In this document: one piece after another, positions 54,246 to 62,089 of the stretch | Layout: each line of letters starts with the position of its first letter | Position numbering within the stretch: position 1 is the stretch's first letter | DNA from: DASYTH01 sp035762905 | GTDB taxonomy: Bacteria; Actinomycetota; Actinomycetes; Mycobacteriales; Pseudonocardiaceae | Direction: 5' to 3' | NCBI RefSeq assembly: GCF_035762905.1 | Contig: NZ_DASUCC010000034.1 | Location: 1-64,000 of the forward strand | DNA length: 64,000 bases | Position numbers and translations under genes: made by a program | The notes under the pieces: generated by a model | The model's input: only the letters and a program-made list of their open reading frames with translations | Databases searched by the model: none | Told to the model about the DNA's origin: nothing

Positions 54246-54455
54246 TCAGCCGCAGCAGCCACCGCCGCAACAGCCGCCCCCGCCACCGGCTGCGGGGGCC
54301 GGGCCCGCGCCGCCGGTCAGCCCGGCCATGGTCAGCAGCTTGACCGTGTCGTCGTGCCCGTCCGGGCAGGTCGCGGGTGCGGCGGACTCGGCCATCGGCC
54401 GCTGCACGTCGAAGGTGGAGCCGCACTCGCGACACCGGAACTCATAGGTTGGCAC
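54246..54455 (-). CDS. FmdB-family zinc-ribbon protein
   Basis: 69 aa. MPTYEFRCRECGSTFDVQRP is the FmdB/CxxC-CxxC type start. A second pair is represented by CPDGHDD. The tail is Gly/Cys-rich (GGGGGCCGGGCCG). These small proteins are called regulatory by homology to FmdB but the role is unknown. It ends 11 bp from the convergent dehydrogenase stop. Confidence 0.88.
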   Translation of the reverse strand: MPTYEFRCRECGSTFDVQRPMAESAAPATCPDGHDDTVKLLTMAGLTGGAGPAPAAGGGGGCCGGGCCG

Positions 54456-54459
54456 GGAC

Positions 54460-55533
54460 CTATTGTGCCCTGCCCGGGAACGTCCGGGCCGCCGCCAGGA
54501 AGGCGTCGTTCTCCTCGCGCAGGCCGATCGTGACCCGGGCGCCGTCCCCGGCGAACGCGCGGACCAGCACCTTCTGGTCGACGCAGTGCTCGTTGAACGC
54601 CACCGTGCGCTCGGCCAGCGGCAGCCAGACGAAGTTTCCCTGCGACTCGGGCACCTCGTAGCCCATCGCCAGCAGCTCGCCGCGGACCCGGTCCCGCTCG
54701 GCGATCACGACCTGACACCGGGCCAGCAGCTCGTCGGCGGCGTCCAGCGTGGCCAGCGCCGCGGCCTGGGCCAGCCGGCTCACCGAGAACGGGATGGCCA
54801 CCTTGCGCATCCCCGCGGCGACCTGCGCCGGCGCCACGGCGTACCCGGCCCGGGCCCCGGCCAGCCCGTAGGCCTTGGAGAAGGTGCGCAGCAGGGCCAG
54901 GTTCTCCCGGTCGGCGGCCAGCCGCAGGCCGTCCGGCACGTCCGGGTCGGTGTTGAACTCCCGGTACGCCTCGTCCAGCACGACCAGCACGTGGTCGGGC
55001 ACCGCGGCCAGGAACCGGTCCAGCTCGGCGGCGTGCAGCACGGTGCCGGTCGGGTTGTTCGGCACGCAGGTGAACACCACCCGGGTGCGGTCGGTGATCG
55101 CGGCCAGCAGCCCGTCGAGGTCCTGCCGGTGGTCGGCGGTCAGCGGCACCCGGCGCTCGGTGGCGCCGGCCACCTGGGTGAGGATCGGGTACGCCTCGAA
55201 CGAGCGCCAGGGGAACACCACCTCGTCACCCTGCTCGCACATGGCCTGGATGATCTGCTGGCACAGGCTGACCGAGCCGGCGCCGATGCTGATCCGCCCG
55301 GCGTCCATGCCGAGCCGGCCGGACAACCGGTCCAGCAGGTCGTCCGATGACCACTGCGGGTAGCGGTTGACCTCGGCGGCGGCCTCGGTGATCGCGGCCA
55401 GCACGGAGTCCGGAGGAGGGGTGGCCACCTCGTTGCTGGACAACACCACGGCGCCGGGGATCTTGCGGCCCGGCACGTAGTCGGGGATCGCGGCCAGGTC
55501 GGCTCGCACGGTGATGGGCATGGCTCGCATCAT
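54460..55533 (-). CDS. aminotransferase, histidinol-phosphate/aromatic type
   Basis: 357 aa; the ATG at 55521 is another possible start. PLP fold type I. The PLP lysine is in RTFSKAYGLAGARAGYA, and SNEVATPPP, VPNNPTG and VVLDEAYREF are the usual contacts. It resembles mycobacterial Pat (aromatic aminotransferase) more than HisC proper. It probably transaminates aromatic 2-oxo acids or histidinol phosphate. Nothing of the his operon is near. Confidence 0.9.
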   Translation of the reverse strand: MMRAMPITVRADLAAIPDYVPGRKIPGAVVLSSNEVATPPPDSVLAAITEAAAEVNRYPQWSSDDLLDRLSGRLGMDAGRISIGAGSVSLCQQIIQAMCEQGDEVVFPWRSFEAYPILTQVAGATERRVPLTADHRQDLDGLLAAITDRTRVVFTCVPNNPTGTVLHAAELDRFLAAVPDHVLVVLDEAYREFNTDPDVPDGLRLAADRENLALLRTFSKAYGLAGARAGYAVAPAQVAAGMRKVAIPFSVSRLAQAAALATLDAADELLARCQVVIAERDRVRGELLAMGYEVPESQGNFVWLPLAERTVAFNEHCVDQKVLVRAFAGDGARVTIGLREENDAFLAAARTFPGRAQ

Positions 55534-55559
55534 GTCACCGCCTGGATAGTCTCGTTATC

Positions 55560-56312
55560 GTGAGTTCGGTCCATATCGGCGGCAACACGTGCCTGCCGGC
55601 CCGGCGCGAGCCGGTCACCCTGACCACCGCGGACGGGCTGCGGCTGGTCGGCGAGCTGGCCGTGCCGGCCGACCGCCCGCCGGTCGCCACCCTGGTCTGC
55701 CTGCACCCGCTGCCCACCCACGGCGGCATGATGGACTCCCACCTCTATCGCAAGGCCGCCTTCCGGCTGCCCGCGCTCGCCGGCCTCGCCGTGCTCCGGT
55801 TCAACACCCGCGGCACCGCAAGCGAGGCCGGCCGCAGCGACGGCGCGTTCGCCGAGGGGGTCGACGAACGCCTCGATGTCGCCGCCGCCCTGGACTTCTG
55901 CCGCACCCGCTCGCTGCCCGACGTCTGGCTGCTCGGCTGGTCCTTCGGCACCGAGCTGACCCTCATGCACGGCCTGGACCCGTTGGTGCACGGCGCCATC
56001 CTGGTTTCCCCGCCGCTCAAACGCGCCACCCAGTCCGACCTCGAATCCTGGGCCGCGTCCGGCAAACCCGTCGTCTGCCTGGTCCCCGAACTCGACGACT
56101 ACCTCCGCCCGGCCGAGGCCCGCGCCCGGTTCGCCACCATCCCGCAGGCCAAGGTGATCGACTTCCCGGGCGCCAAACACCTCTTCGTCGGAGCGGCCGA
56201 ACCGGTCCTGGACGCCATCGTCGCCACCGTCACCCCGGACACCCCCACCCCCCTGCCGCGCTCCTGGTCCGGCGACCACGAGAACATCAAGGTCAAGATC
56301 GTCGATGGGTGA
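55560..56312 (+). CDS. alpha/beta hydrolase
   Basis: 250 aa. The oxyanion segment VCLHPLPTHGGMMDSHLYR and the nucleophile elbow GWSFGTE (Ser near 123) lie in a short hydrolase core, with the acid in ELDDYL and the final His in GAKHLFV. Similar to bacterial KANL3/Tex30-type hydrolases; the substrate is unknown. Divergent from the aminotransferase with 26 bp between starts. It overlaps the next hydrolase gene by 8 bp. Confidence 0.82.
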   Translation: MSSVHIGGNTCLPARREPVTLTTADGLRLVGELAVPADRPPVATLVCLHPLPTHGGMMDSHLYRKAAFRLPALAGLAVLRFNTRGTASEAGRSDGAFAEGVDERLDVAAALDFCRTRSLPDVWLLGWSFGTELTLMHGLDPLVHGAILVSPPLKRATQSDLESWAASGKPVVCLVPELDDYLRPAEARARFATIPQAKVIDFPGAKHLFVGAAEPVLDAIVATVTPDTPTPLPRSWSGDHENIKVKIVDG

Positions 56313-57099
56313 TCAGATGCCGTGGCTGCCGTTGGTGTTGTTGCCGGCGTTTCCGTTCGACGGGCGGATGTGGGACCGGGTGCGGGCCGGCTTGGCGGAT
56401 CACGTCGAGATGGTCACGCCGGATCCGCGTGGGTTCGGGCGGCCGGTGGGGGCGGCGGAGCCGGATGTCGGAGTGCTGGCAAGGGACGTGCTGGACCTGC
56501 TGGACGAGCGCGGGCTGGACCGGGTGCTGCTCGGCGGGTGCTCGATGGGCGGGTACGTGAGCATGGCGGTGCTGCGGGCGGCGCCCGAGCGGGTCGCCGG
56601 TCTGTTGCTTGTGGACACCAAGCCGACCGCGGATCCCCAGCAGGCCAAGGAGAACCGGTTCGCCATGGCGGAGCGGGCGGAGCGGGACGGCCTGGCCGGC
56701 TGGTTCGCCGAGGACATGCTGCCGGTGCTGCTCGGCGCGGCCAGCTTGGAGAGCCGGCCGGACGTGGTGGAGACCGTGCGCCGGCTCACCGGTGCCGTCG
56801 AACCCGGGTCGGTGGCCTGGGCCCAGCGCGCCATGGCCGCCCGGCCGGACTCCTGCGGCGCGCTCCGCGCGGCCGACATCCCGGCGCTGGTGCTGCACGG
56901 CGAGCAGGACGCGCTCATCCCGCTCGAGTCCGCGCGGGCGACTGCCGAGCTGTTGCCCCAGGGTGAGCTGGTCGTGCTGCCGGACACCGGGCACCTACCG
57001 CCGCTCGAGGCACCCGCCGAGGTCGGCATGGCGATCACCGAGTGGCTGGAGCGCAATCACGAGCTTCTGCGGAGCAGCGCGGGGCGCAACCGGGCGTAG
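56305..57099 (+). CDS. alpha/beta-fold hydrolase
   Basis: 264 aa. Nucleophile elbow GGCSMGGYVSM (Ser about 81), acid in LHGEQDALIP and histidine in DTGHLPPLE. The lid is helical (about 110-190). A standard esterase/lactonase-like protein with unknown substrate. It overlaps the preceding hydrolase. Its last 43 bases overlap the end of the convergent cyclase gene. Confidence 0.85.
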   Translation: MGDQMPWLPLVLLPAFPFDGRMWDRVRAGLADHVEMVTPDPRGFGRPVGAAEPDVGVLARDVLDLLDERGLDRVLLGGCSMGGYVSMAVLRAAPERVAGLLLVDTKPTADPQQAKENRFAMAERAERDGLAGWFAEDMLPVLLGAASLESRPDVVETVRRLTGAVEPGSVAWAQRAMAARPDSCGALRAADIPALVLHGEQDALIPLESARATAELLPQGELVVLPDTGHLPPLEAPAEVGMAITEWLERNHELLRSSAGRNRA

Positions 57100-58010
57100 C
57101 CGCGGACCGAGACCGGGCGCCGGGGACGCACCAGGTAGCGGGCGTCCGGCTCGAGCGACTCGGCCAGTTCGCGGTCGATCAGCACCGAACCGGGCCGGGC
57201 CACCGAGGTCAGCCGGGCGGCCAGGTTGACCACCGAGCCGTAGATGTCGCCGAACCGGCTGAGCACCCGCCCGTAGGCCAGGCCGACCCGCAGCGGCGGC
57301 AGACCGTCGGCGTGGCCGGCCCGCTCCAGCAGGTCCAGGGCCAGCTCGGCGCCGGCCTCCGGGTCGTCGGCCACGAACAGCACCTCGTCGCCGATCATCT
57401 TGACGATCCGGCCGTGGTTCTCGGCGACCACCTGGGCGGTCAGGCCGTCGAACCGGTCGACCACCTCGACCAGCTCGGCCTCGCTGGAGCGCCGGGTGAA
57501 CGAGGTGAAGCCGACCATGTCGGCGAACCCGACCACCTGCCGCCGGGCCGCCGCGTCCTCCTCGGTCGCCCCCAGGCCACGGGCGTACGCGGCGAGATGG
57601 CGCCGCCAGGCGAAGTTCTGCAGGTGCTCGAGGTCCGGCACCAGCCGTCGCACGAACCCGACCAGGTCGTCCTCGTCTGCGGCCAGGCCCGGATTGGCCT
57701 GCATGATGTCGCGCAGCATCGTGAACTGCGACTCGGCCAGCCGGGACATGTGCTGGCCGAGCATCCGGGCGGTCGCGGTGGCCTGCGCCGGATCGGTGAT
57801 CCCGGCCCGAACCAGCTCACCGGCGATCCGCAGCGCGGCCAGGTCGCTCTCGGTGAACACCCGCGCGTCGTCGTCGACGGTGGCGAACCCGAGCGAGTGC
57901 CACAGCTCGGTGGCCCGCTCGACCGGCACGCCGGCCCGCGCGGCCACCTCGGTCCGGGTGTACGTGCGCGGCCCGCCGAGCAGGAAGTCCTCGATCCGTT
58001 CCTGGATCAC
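57057..58010 (-). CDS. class III adenylate cyclase with N-terminal regulatory domain
   Basis: 317 aa. N-terminal helical regulatory domain (about 1-150) of the kind found in mycobacterial Rv1264/Rv2212. The C-terminal catalytic domain (about 155-317) has the metal aspartates in GFADMVGFTSF and IKMIGDEVLF-like VKMIGDEVLF. Lys and Asp that choose ATP are in VKMIGDE and FGDIYGSVVNLAARL. The GTG start overlaps the stop of the upstream stress-protein gene. Confidence 0.93.
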   Translation of the reverse strand: MIQERIEDFLLGGPRTYTRTEVAARAGVPVERATELWHSLGFATVDDDARVFTESDLAALRIAGELVRAGITDPAQATATARMLGQHMSRLAESQFTMLRDIMQANPGLAADEDDLVGFVRRLVPDLEHLQNFAWRRHLAAYARGLGATEEDAAARRQVVGFADMVGFTSFTRRSSEAELVEVVDRFDGLTAQVVAENHGRIVKMIGDEVLFVADDPEAGAELALDLLERAGHADGLPPLRVGLAYGRVLSRFGDIYGSVVNLAARLTSVARPGSVLIDRELAESLEPDARYLVRPRRPVSVRGYARLRPALLRRSS

Positions 58011-58459
58011 GTCGTGTGCACGACCAGCACGTCCACCCCGGCCTTGCGGGCCGCTTCGGCGGGCACCGATCCGAGGATCCGCCCGGCCAGCGTGTTCAGC
58101 CCGCGGTTGCCGACCACCAGCAGGTCGGCGGCGTGCTCGCGGACCAGCCGCACCAGCGTCGGCACCGGCTCGCCGTCCACCACGGTGGTGTCGATCGTCT
58201 GCGCGCCGGCGGACCGGGCCCGCTCGGCGGCCGTGCGCACCGCCTCCTCGGCCGGCGAGGACCCCACCACCTGATAGGCGACGTCCGCGCCGAGCTGGTC
58301 CTGGAGCCGGGCCACGTCTTCCGGCCGGGACGGGTGGTACGCGCTCGCGATCACCAGCGTCGCGCCGGTGTCGGCGGCGATCGCGGCGGCGCGGTCCACC
58401 GCGCGGAACGAGGAGTCCGAGCCGTCGGTGCCGACGACGATGGTCTTGTATGCCGCCAT
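58007..58459 (-). CDS. universal stress protein (UspA family)
   Basis: 150 aa single Usp domain, with the family start TIVVGTDGSDSSFRAV and ATP-binding loop VVGNRGLNTLAGRILGSV. Such proteins bind ATP and often cAMP in mycobacteria, which fits the cotranscribed adenylate cyclase (four-base overlap). The ribosome binding site GGAGGAAG is strong. The operator-like site C is 20 nt upstream of the start. Confidence 0.93.
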   Translation of the reverse strand: MAAYKTIVVGTDGSDSSFRAVDRAAAIAADTGATLVIASAYHPSRPEDVARLQDQLGADVAYQVVGSSPAEEAVRTAAERARSAGAQTIDTTVVDGEPVPTLVRLVREHAADLLVVGNRGLNTLAGRILGSVPAEAARKAGVDVLVVHTT

Positions 58460-58479
58460 GGGGCTTCCTCCAGTATCGG

Positions 58480-58495
58480 CCTACTGGCGGGTAAT
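58480..58495. promoter_or_regulatory. palindromic operator-like site C between the stress protein and deaminase genes
   Basis: CCTACTGGCGGGTAAT, 20 nt before the usp start and 9 nt before the deaminase start. It keeps the TAC-GGC-GTA pattern of sites A, B, D and E but is the weakest of the set. Confidence 0.35.
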
Positions 58496-58504
58496 GTACC
58501 GCTT

Positions 58505-58945
58505 ATGGATCTCGCCGACATGATGGCGCTGGCCCGCGCCGAGGCGGAGGCGGGCCTGGCCGAGGGCGGAATTCCCATCGGCGCGGTGCTGTTCGGTCCG
58601 GACGGCGAGCCGTGGGGCCGCGGCCGCAACCGGCGGGTGCAGGACGGCGACCCGTCGATGCACGCGGAGACCTCGGCGTTCCGCGCGGCCGGCCGGCGGC
58701 GCGGCTACCGCGGCACGACCATGGTCACCACGCTGTCGCCGTGCTGGTTCTGCAGCGGCCTGGTGCGGCAGTTCGGCATCTCCCGGGTGCTGATCGGCGA
58801 GGCGACCACGTTCTCCGGCGGCCACGACTGGCTGGCCGAGCACGGCGTGGAGATCACCATCCTGAACGACCCGGAATGCGTCGCGCTGATGACCGCGTTC
58901 ATCGCCGAACACCCCGACCTGTGGTCCGAAGACATCGGGGAATGA
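58505..58945 (+). CDS. cytosine deaminase-like nucleoside/base deaminase (yeast Fcy1 type)
   Basis: 146 aa from the ATG at 58505. Zinc-dependent deaminase with HAETSAF (ligand His and catalytic Glu) and PCWFCSG (ligand Cys pair). The second half, including VLIGEATTF and the end WSEDIGE, is strikingly like yeast cytosine deaminase rather than E. coli CodA. It probably deaminates cytosine or a related base. Confidence 0.88.
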   Translation: MDLADMMALARAEAEAGLAEGGIPIGAVLFGPDGEPWGRGRNRRVQDGDPSMHAETSAFRAAGRRRGYRGTTMVTTLSPCWFCSGLVRQFGISRVLIGEATTFSGGHDWLAEHGVEITILNDPECVALMTAFIAEHPDLWSEDIGE

Positions 58946-59063
58946 CGAGGGCCAACCAACGCAACCTAAGGGGCACCGTGACGGCATCCAGCCACAATCA
59001 CTCCGTAATCCGCACATTCGCTGGGACGTAACGACAGCAGTTAATCCCGGAGAGGCGGAACAG

Positions 59064-60089
59064 CTAGCGCGGGCGTGCGGTTTCGATCGTCTTTGTCGGG
59101 TCTTCGACCGGGCGGAAGACTTGAGTGGCTGCCTCGGTGTCGGCCGGCTCCGGGTCCTCGCCGGGCATTGGATCCAGGGCGGGGGCCGCGTTCTCCAGGG
59201 ACAGGTGGGCGTCGGCGAGCAGGTCGCGGGCCGCGTTGAGCTGGTCGGCGAGCTTGGTGCGCAGCGCCTGCAGCGACGTGACCCGTTGTGCCGCATGGGA
59301 GATTCGCCGGTTGGCCTCCTCGGTGGCCTCGCGCACCCGGCGGTGTGCCTCGTCGGTGGCCTCGCGCAGCCGGGTGGTCGACTCGTTGATCGAGTCCTGC
59401 CGGCGCTTGGTGGCCTCCTCGGTGGCCTCGCGCACCCGGCGCTCGGCCTCGGACTTGCTGGTCGCCTCCTGCTCGGCGAGCCCGCGCATGGCCTCGGTGC
59501 GCCGCGCCGCCATGGCGATCTCGAAGTCCTCCTCGACCTGGGTGCGCCGCTGCTGCGCCTCGTTGTCCAGCCGGACCCGCTCCTCCTCGGCCCGGCGCTT
59601 GGCCTTGGACGCCTCCACCCGCACGCTCTCCAGCTTCGCCGCGTGCTCGGCGTCCAGCTCGGCGCGGCGCTCGTCCAGCTCGGCGAGCCGCTTCTCGTAG
59701 CGCTCGCGCAGCTCCGCGACGTCGGCCTCGGCCTTGACCCGGATGTGCTCGGCCTCGGCCGCGGCGCGCGCCTTGGTCTCGGTGGCCTCGTCCTGGGCCA
59801 GCTTGAGCATCCGCTGCAACCGCTCGCTCAGGCCCTCCAGCGTGGTCGGCGGCAGCGCGAGCCGCTCGACCTGGCCGCGCAGCTGGTCGATCTCGCCGCG
59901 CGCCGCCTCGAGCTGGCGGGCCAGGTCGTCGGCCTGCGCGGCGATGTTGTTGCGGTCCGCGGACAGCATGAGGACCTGGTTCTGCACCTGTTCGAGGTGC
60001 TCGTCCACCTGCATCCGGTTGTAACCGCGCTTCGCCACGTCGAAGCCGGGTCCCAGCGGTACGAGATCGTGATCCGCGCCAAGAGCCAT
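59064..60089 (-). CDS. DivIVA-domain coiled-coil protein
   Basis: 341 aa. The N-terminal DivIVA-type segment (about 15-45, FDVAKRGYNRMQVDEHLEQV) precedes a coiled coil of about 260 residues. It contains repeated blocks such as RRVREATEEA (at least three copies between about 222 and 275). The acidic Pro-rich tail is disordered. Probably a polar or filament-forming scaffold, as for Wag31 and Streptomyces filament proteins. It follows ccr on the same strand, 35 bp downstream. Confidence 0.85.
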   Translation of the reverse strand: MALGADHDLVPLGPGFDVAKRGYNRMQVDEHLEQVQNQVLMLSADRNNIAAQADDLARQLEAARGEIDQLRGQVERLALPPTTLEGLSERLQRMLKLAQDEATETKARAAAEAEHIRVKAEADVAELRERYEKRLAELDERRAELDAEHAAKLESVRVEASKAKRRAEEERVRLDNEAQQRRTQVEEDFEIAMAARRTEAMRGLAEQEATSKSEAERRVREATEEATKRRQDSINESTTRLREATDEAHRRVREATEEANRRISHAAQRVTSLQALRTKLADQLNAARDLLADAHLSLENAAPALDPMPGEDPEPADTEAATQVFRPVEDPTKTIETARPR

Positions 60090-60124
60090 GTGCACTACGC
60101 TACCGCGCACCCCGCGTGCGGGCC

Positions 60125-61456
60125 TTACACACCACGGAATCGGTTGATCTGACCGAGAAGTTTGTTGCGCATTTCGTGATCGGTGACGCCGAGACCCTCT
60201 TGCGGCGCAAGGCAGAGCACGCCGACCTTGCCCTGATGGGCGTTGCGGTGCACATCGTGCGCGGCCTGCCCGGTCTGTGACAGGGGGTAGACCTTCGACA
60301 CCGTGGGGTGAATTTGCCCGCGAGCGACGAGCCGGTTGGCCTCCCACGCCTCGCGGTAGTTCGCGAAATGCGAGCCGATGATCCGCTTGAGATTCATCCA
60401 CAGATAGCGGTTGTCGTAGGAGTGCATGAACCCGCTGGTGGACGCACAGGTGACGATCGTGCCGCCGCGCCGGGCCACGTAGACGCTGGCGCCGAAGGTC
60501 TCCCGGCCCGGGTGCTCGAACACGATGTCCGGGTCCTCGCCGCCGGTCAGCTCCCGGATCCGGGACCCGAACCGTTTCCATTCCTTGGGATCCTGGGTGT
60601 GCTCGTCGGACCAGAACCGGTAGCCCTCGGCGTTCCGGTCGATGATCAGCTCGGCGCCCATCGCCCGGCACAGCTCGGCCTTCTCCGGGCTGGACACCAC
60701 GCACACCGGGGTGGCCCCGCCGTTGAGAGCGAACTGGGTGGCGTAGGAACCGAGGCCGCCGGAGGCACCCCAGATCAGCACCGTGTCGCCCTGCTTCATG
60801 GCGGCGCCGTTGGTCGACACCAACTGCCGGTAGGCGGTGGAGTTGACCAGGCCGGGGGAGGCGGCCTCCTCCCAGCTCAGGTGCGCCGGCTTGGGCATCA
60901 GCTGGTTGGCCTTGACCAGGGCCAGTTCGGCCAGGCCGCCGAAGTTGGTCTCGAAGCCCCAGATCCGCTGCTCGGGGTCCAGCATCGTGTCGTTGTGCCC
61001 GTCCGGGTGCTCCAACTCGACCGACAGGCAGTGCGCGACCACCGCGTCGCCGGGCTGCCAGGCGTTGACGCCCGGGCCGGTGCGCAGCACCACGCCCGCC
61101 AGGTCCGAGCCGACCACGTGGTAGGGCAGGTCGTGCCGCTTGGCCAGCGGTGAGCTCCGGCCGTAGCGGCGCAGGAAGCCGAACGTGTCCAGCGGCTCGA
61201 AGATCGACGTCCAGACGGTGTTGTAGTTGATGGCGCTGGCCATCACCGCAACCAGGGCCTCACCCGGGCCGAGCTCGGGCGTGGCCACCTCCTCGATGTG
61301 CAGCGACTTGCGTGGGTCCTTGTCCGCCGTGGCGAGGCCCTCGAACATGTCGACCTCGTCGGCGTGCACGGTCACCGCGCGATATTGCGCCGGCACCGGA
61401 AGGGAGCCGATTTCGGTGAGCTCGTTCGCCAGAATCGCGTCGAGGATTTTCTGCAT
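60125..61456 (-). CDS. ccr: crotonyl-CoA carboxylase/reductase
   Basis: 443 aa. It reductively carboxylates crotonyl-CoA with NADPH and CO2 to (2S)-ethylmalonyl-CoA, the key EMC step. MDR-type fold. NADPH site IWGASGGLGSYA. The residues reported to hold CO2 in the Kitasatospora enzyme (Asn, Phe-Glu, His) are matched at Asn79, Phe168-Glu169 and the His of GSHFANYREAWE. The operator D lies 9 nt before the start. The divA-like gene follows. Confidence 0.96.
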   Translation of the reverse strand: MQKILDAILANELTEIGSLPVPAQYRAVTVHADEVDMFEGLATADKDPRKSLHIEEVATPELGPGEALVAVMASAINYNTVWTSIFEPLDTFGFLRRYGRSSPLAKRHDLPYHVVGSDLAGVVLRTGPGVNAWQPGDAVVAHCLSVELEHPDGHNDTMLDPEQRIWGFETNFGGLAELALVKANQLMPKPAHLSWEEAASPGLVNSTAYRQLVSTNGAAMKQGDTVLIWGASGGLGSYATQFALNGGATPVCVVSSPEKAELCRAMGAELIIDRNAEGYRFWSDEHTQDPKEWKRFGSRIRELTGGEDPDIVFEHPGRETFGASVYVARRGGTIVTCASTSGFMHSYDNRYLWMNLKRIIGSHFANYREAWEANRLVARGQIHPTVSKVYPLSQTGQAAHDVHRNAHQGKVGVLCLAPQEGLGVTDHEMRNKLLGQINRFRGV

Positions 61457-61465
61457 GGACCGGAT

Positions 61466-61481
61466 GTTACCGACCAGTAAC
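61466..61481. promoter_or_regulatory. palindromic operator directly ahead of ccr (site D)
   Basis: GTTACCGACCAGTAAC; arms GTTAC and GTAAC are perfect around CGACCA. It is 9 nt upstream of the ccr ATG, where a bound regulator would block initiation. Confidence 0.6.
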
Positions 61482-61516
61482 GGTTCAGAGCGACGTGGCC
61501 TGCACCACGCCGGGTT

Positions 61517-61957
61517 TTACGAGGCGGGCTGCACCAGTTCGATCAGGACACCGCCGGTGTCCTTGGGGTGCACGAAGTTCGTCCGGCTGTTCGCCGTGCC
61601 GCGCTTGGCGTGCTCGTAGAGCACCCGCATTCCCTTGGCACGCAACACTTCCGCCGCGGCCTCGACATCGGTGACGCGGACCGCGACCTGCTGGACGCCG
61701 GGCCCCTTGCGGTCCAGGAACCTCCCGATGGTGGTGTCCGGCGCGAGCGGCGCGAGCAGTTGCACGACTGCGCCCGCGGACTCGTCGCCCGGCGCACGCA
61801 TCATCGCCTCGCGAACGCCCTGCTCCTCGTTGGTCTCCGTATGGGCCAACTCGAAACCCAGGACGTCGCGATAGAACGCGATCGCCTCGTCGAGGTCCGG
61901 CACGGCGATGCCGACGTGGTCGATGGCGGTCACGAACGGCTTCAGGGAGTCGTTCAT
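61517..61957 (-). CDS. mce: methylmalonyl/ethylmalonyl-CoA epimerase
   Basis: 146 aa from the ATG at 61957. Two VOC-type beta-alpha-beta modules. It inverts the methylmalonyl- or ethylmalonyl-CoA stereocentre. Metal ligands His14 (IDHVGIAV) and the final Glu (GVLIELVQ) are seen; the usual HH of the third ligand site is QQ (GVQQVAVRV). Also TNEEQGVREAMM. In mycobacteria the same gene lies before fadA4 (Rv1322A). Confidence 0.93.
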   Translation of the reverse strand: MNDSLKPFVTAIDHVGIAVPDLDEAIAFYRDVLGFELAHTETNEEQGVREAMMRAPGDESAGAVVQLLAPLAPDTTIGRFLDRKGPGVQQVAVRVTDVEAAAEVLRAKGMRVLYEHAKRGTANSRTNFVHPKDTGGVLIELVQPAS

Positions 61958-61975
61958 TCGTTGAGAATACGCCTG

Positions 61976-61991
61976 GCTACCGGGCGGTAAC
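61976..61991. promoter_or_regulatory. palindromic operator between the epimerase and thiolase genes (site E)
   Basis: GCTACCGGGCGGTAAC, 18 nt before the epimerase start and 98 nt before the thiolase start. Good match to site D. An additional palindrome TAACG-ccc-GTTA-like is at 62056-62067. Confidence 0.55.
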
Positions 61992-62089
61992 TTCTCCTGT
62001 GCGGTCACTCACACAGGCACGGTCGATGAATCGGTTCCGCGGGTATGGTTCAGGTTAACGCCCGTTATTCAGTTGCCAGTGGAGGCGCT

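Noticed and set aside
62056..62067. TAACGCCCGTTA near the thiolase start as a sixth EMC operator
   Set aside because: The core differs from the other five sites, so it was not counted. It could be a separate operator.
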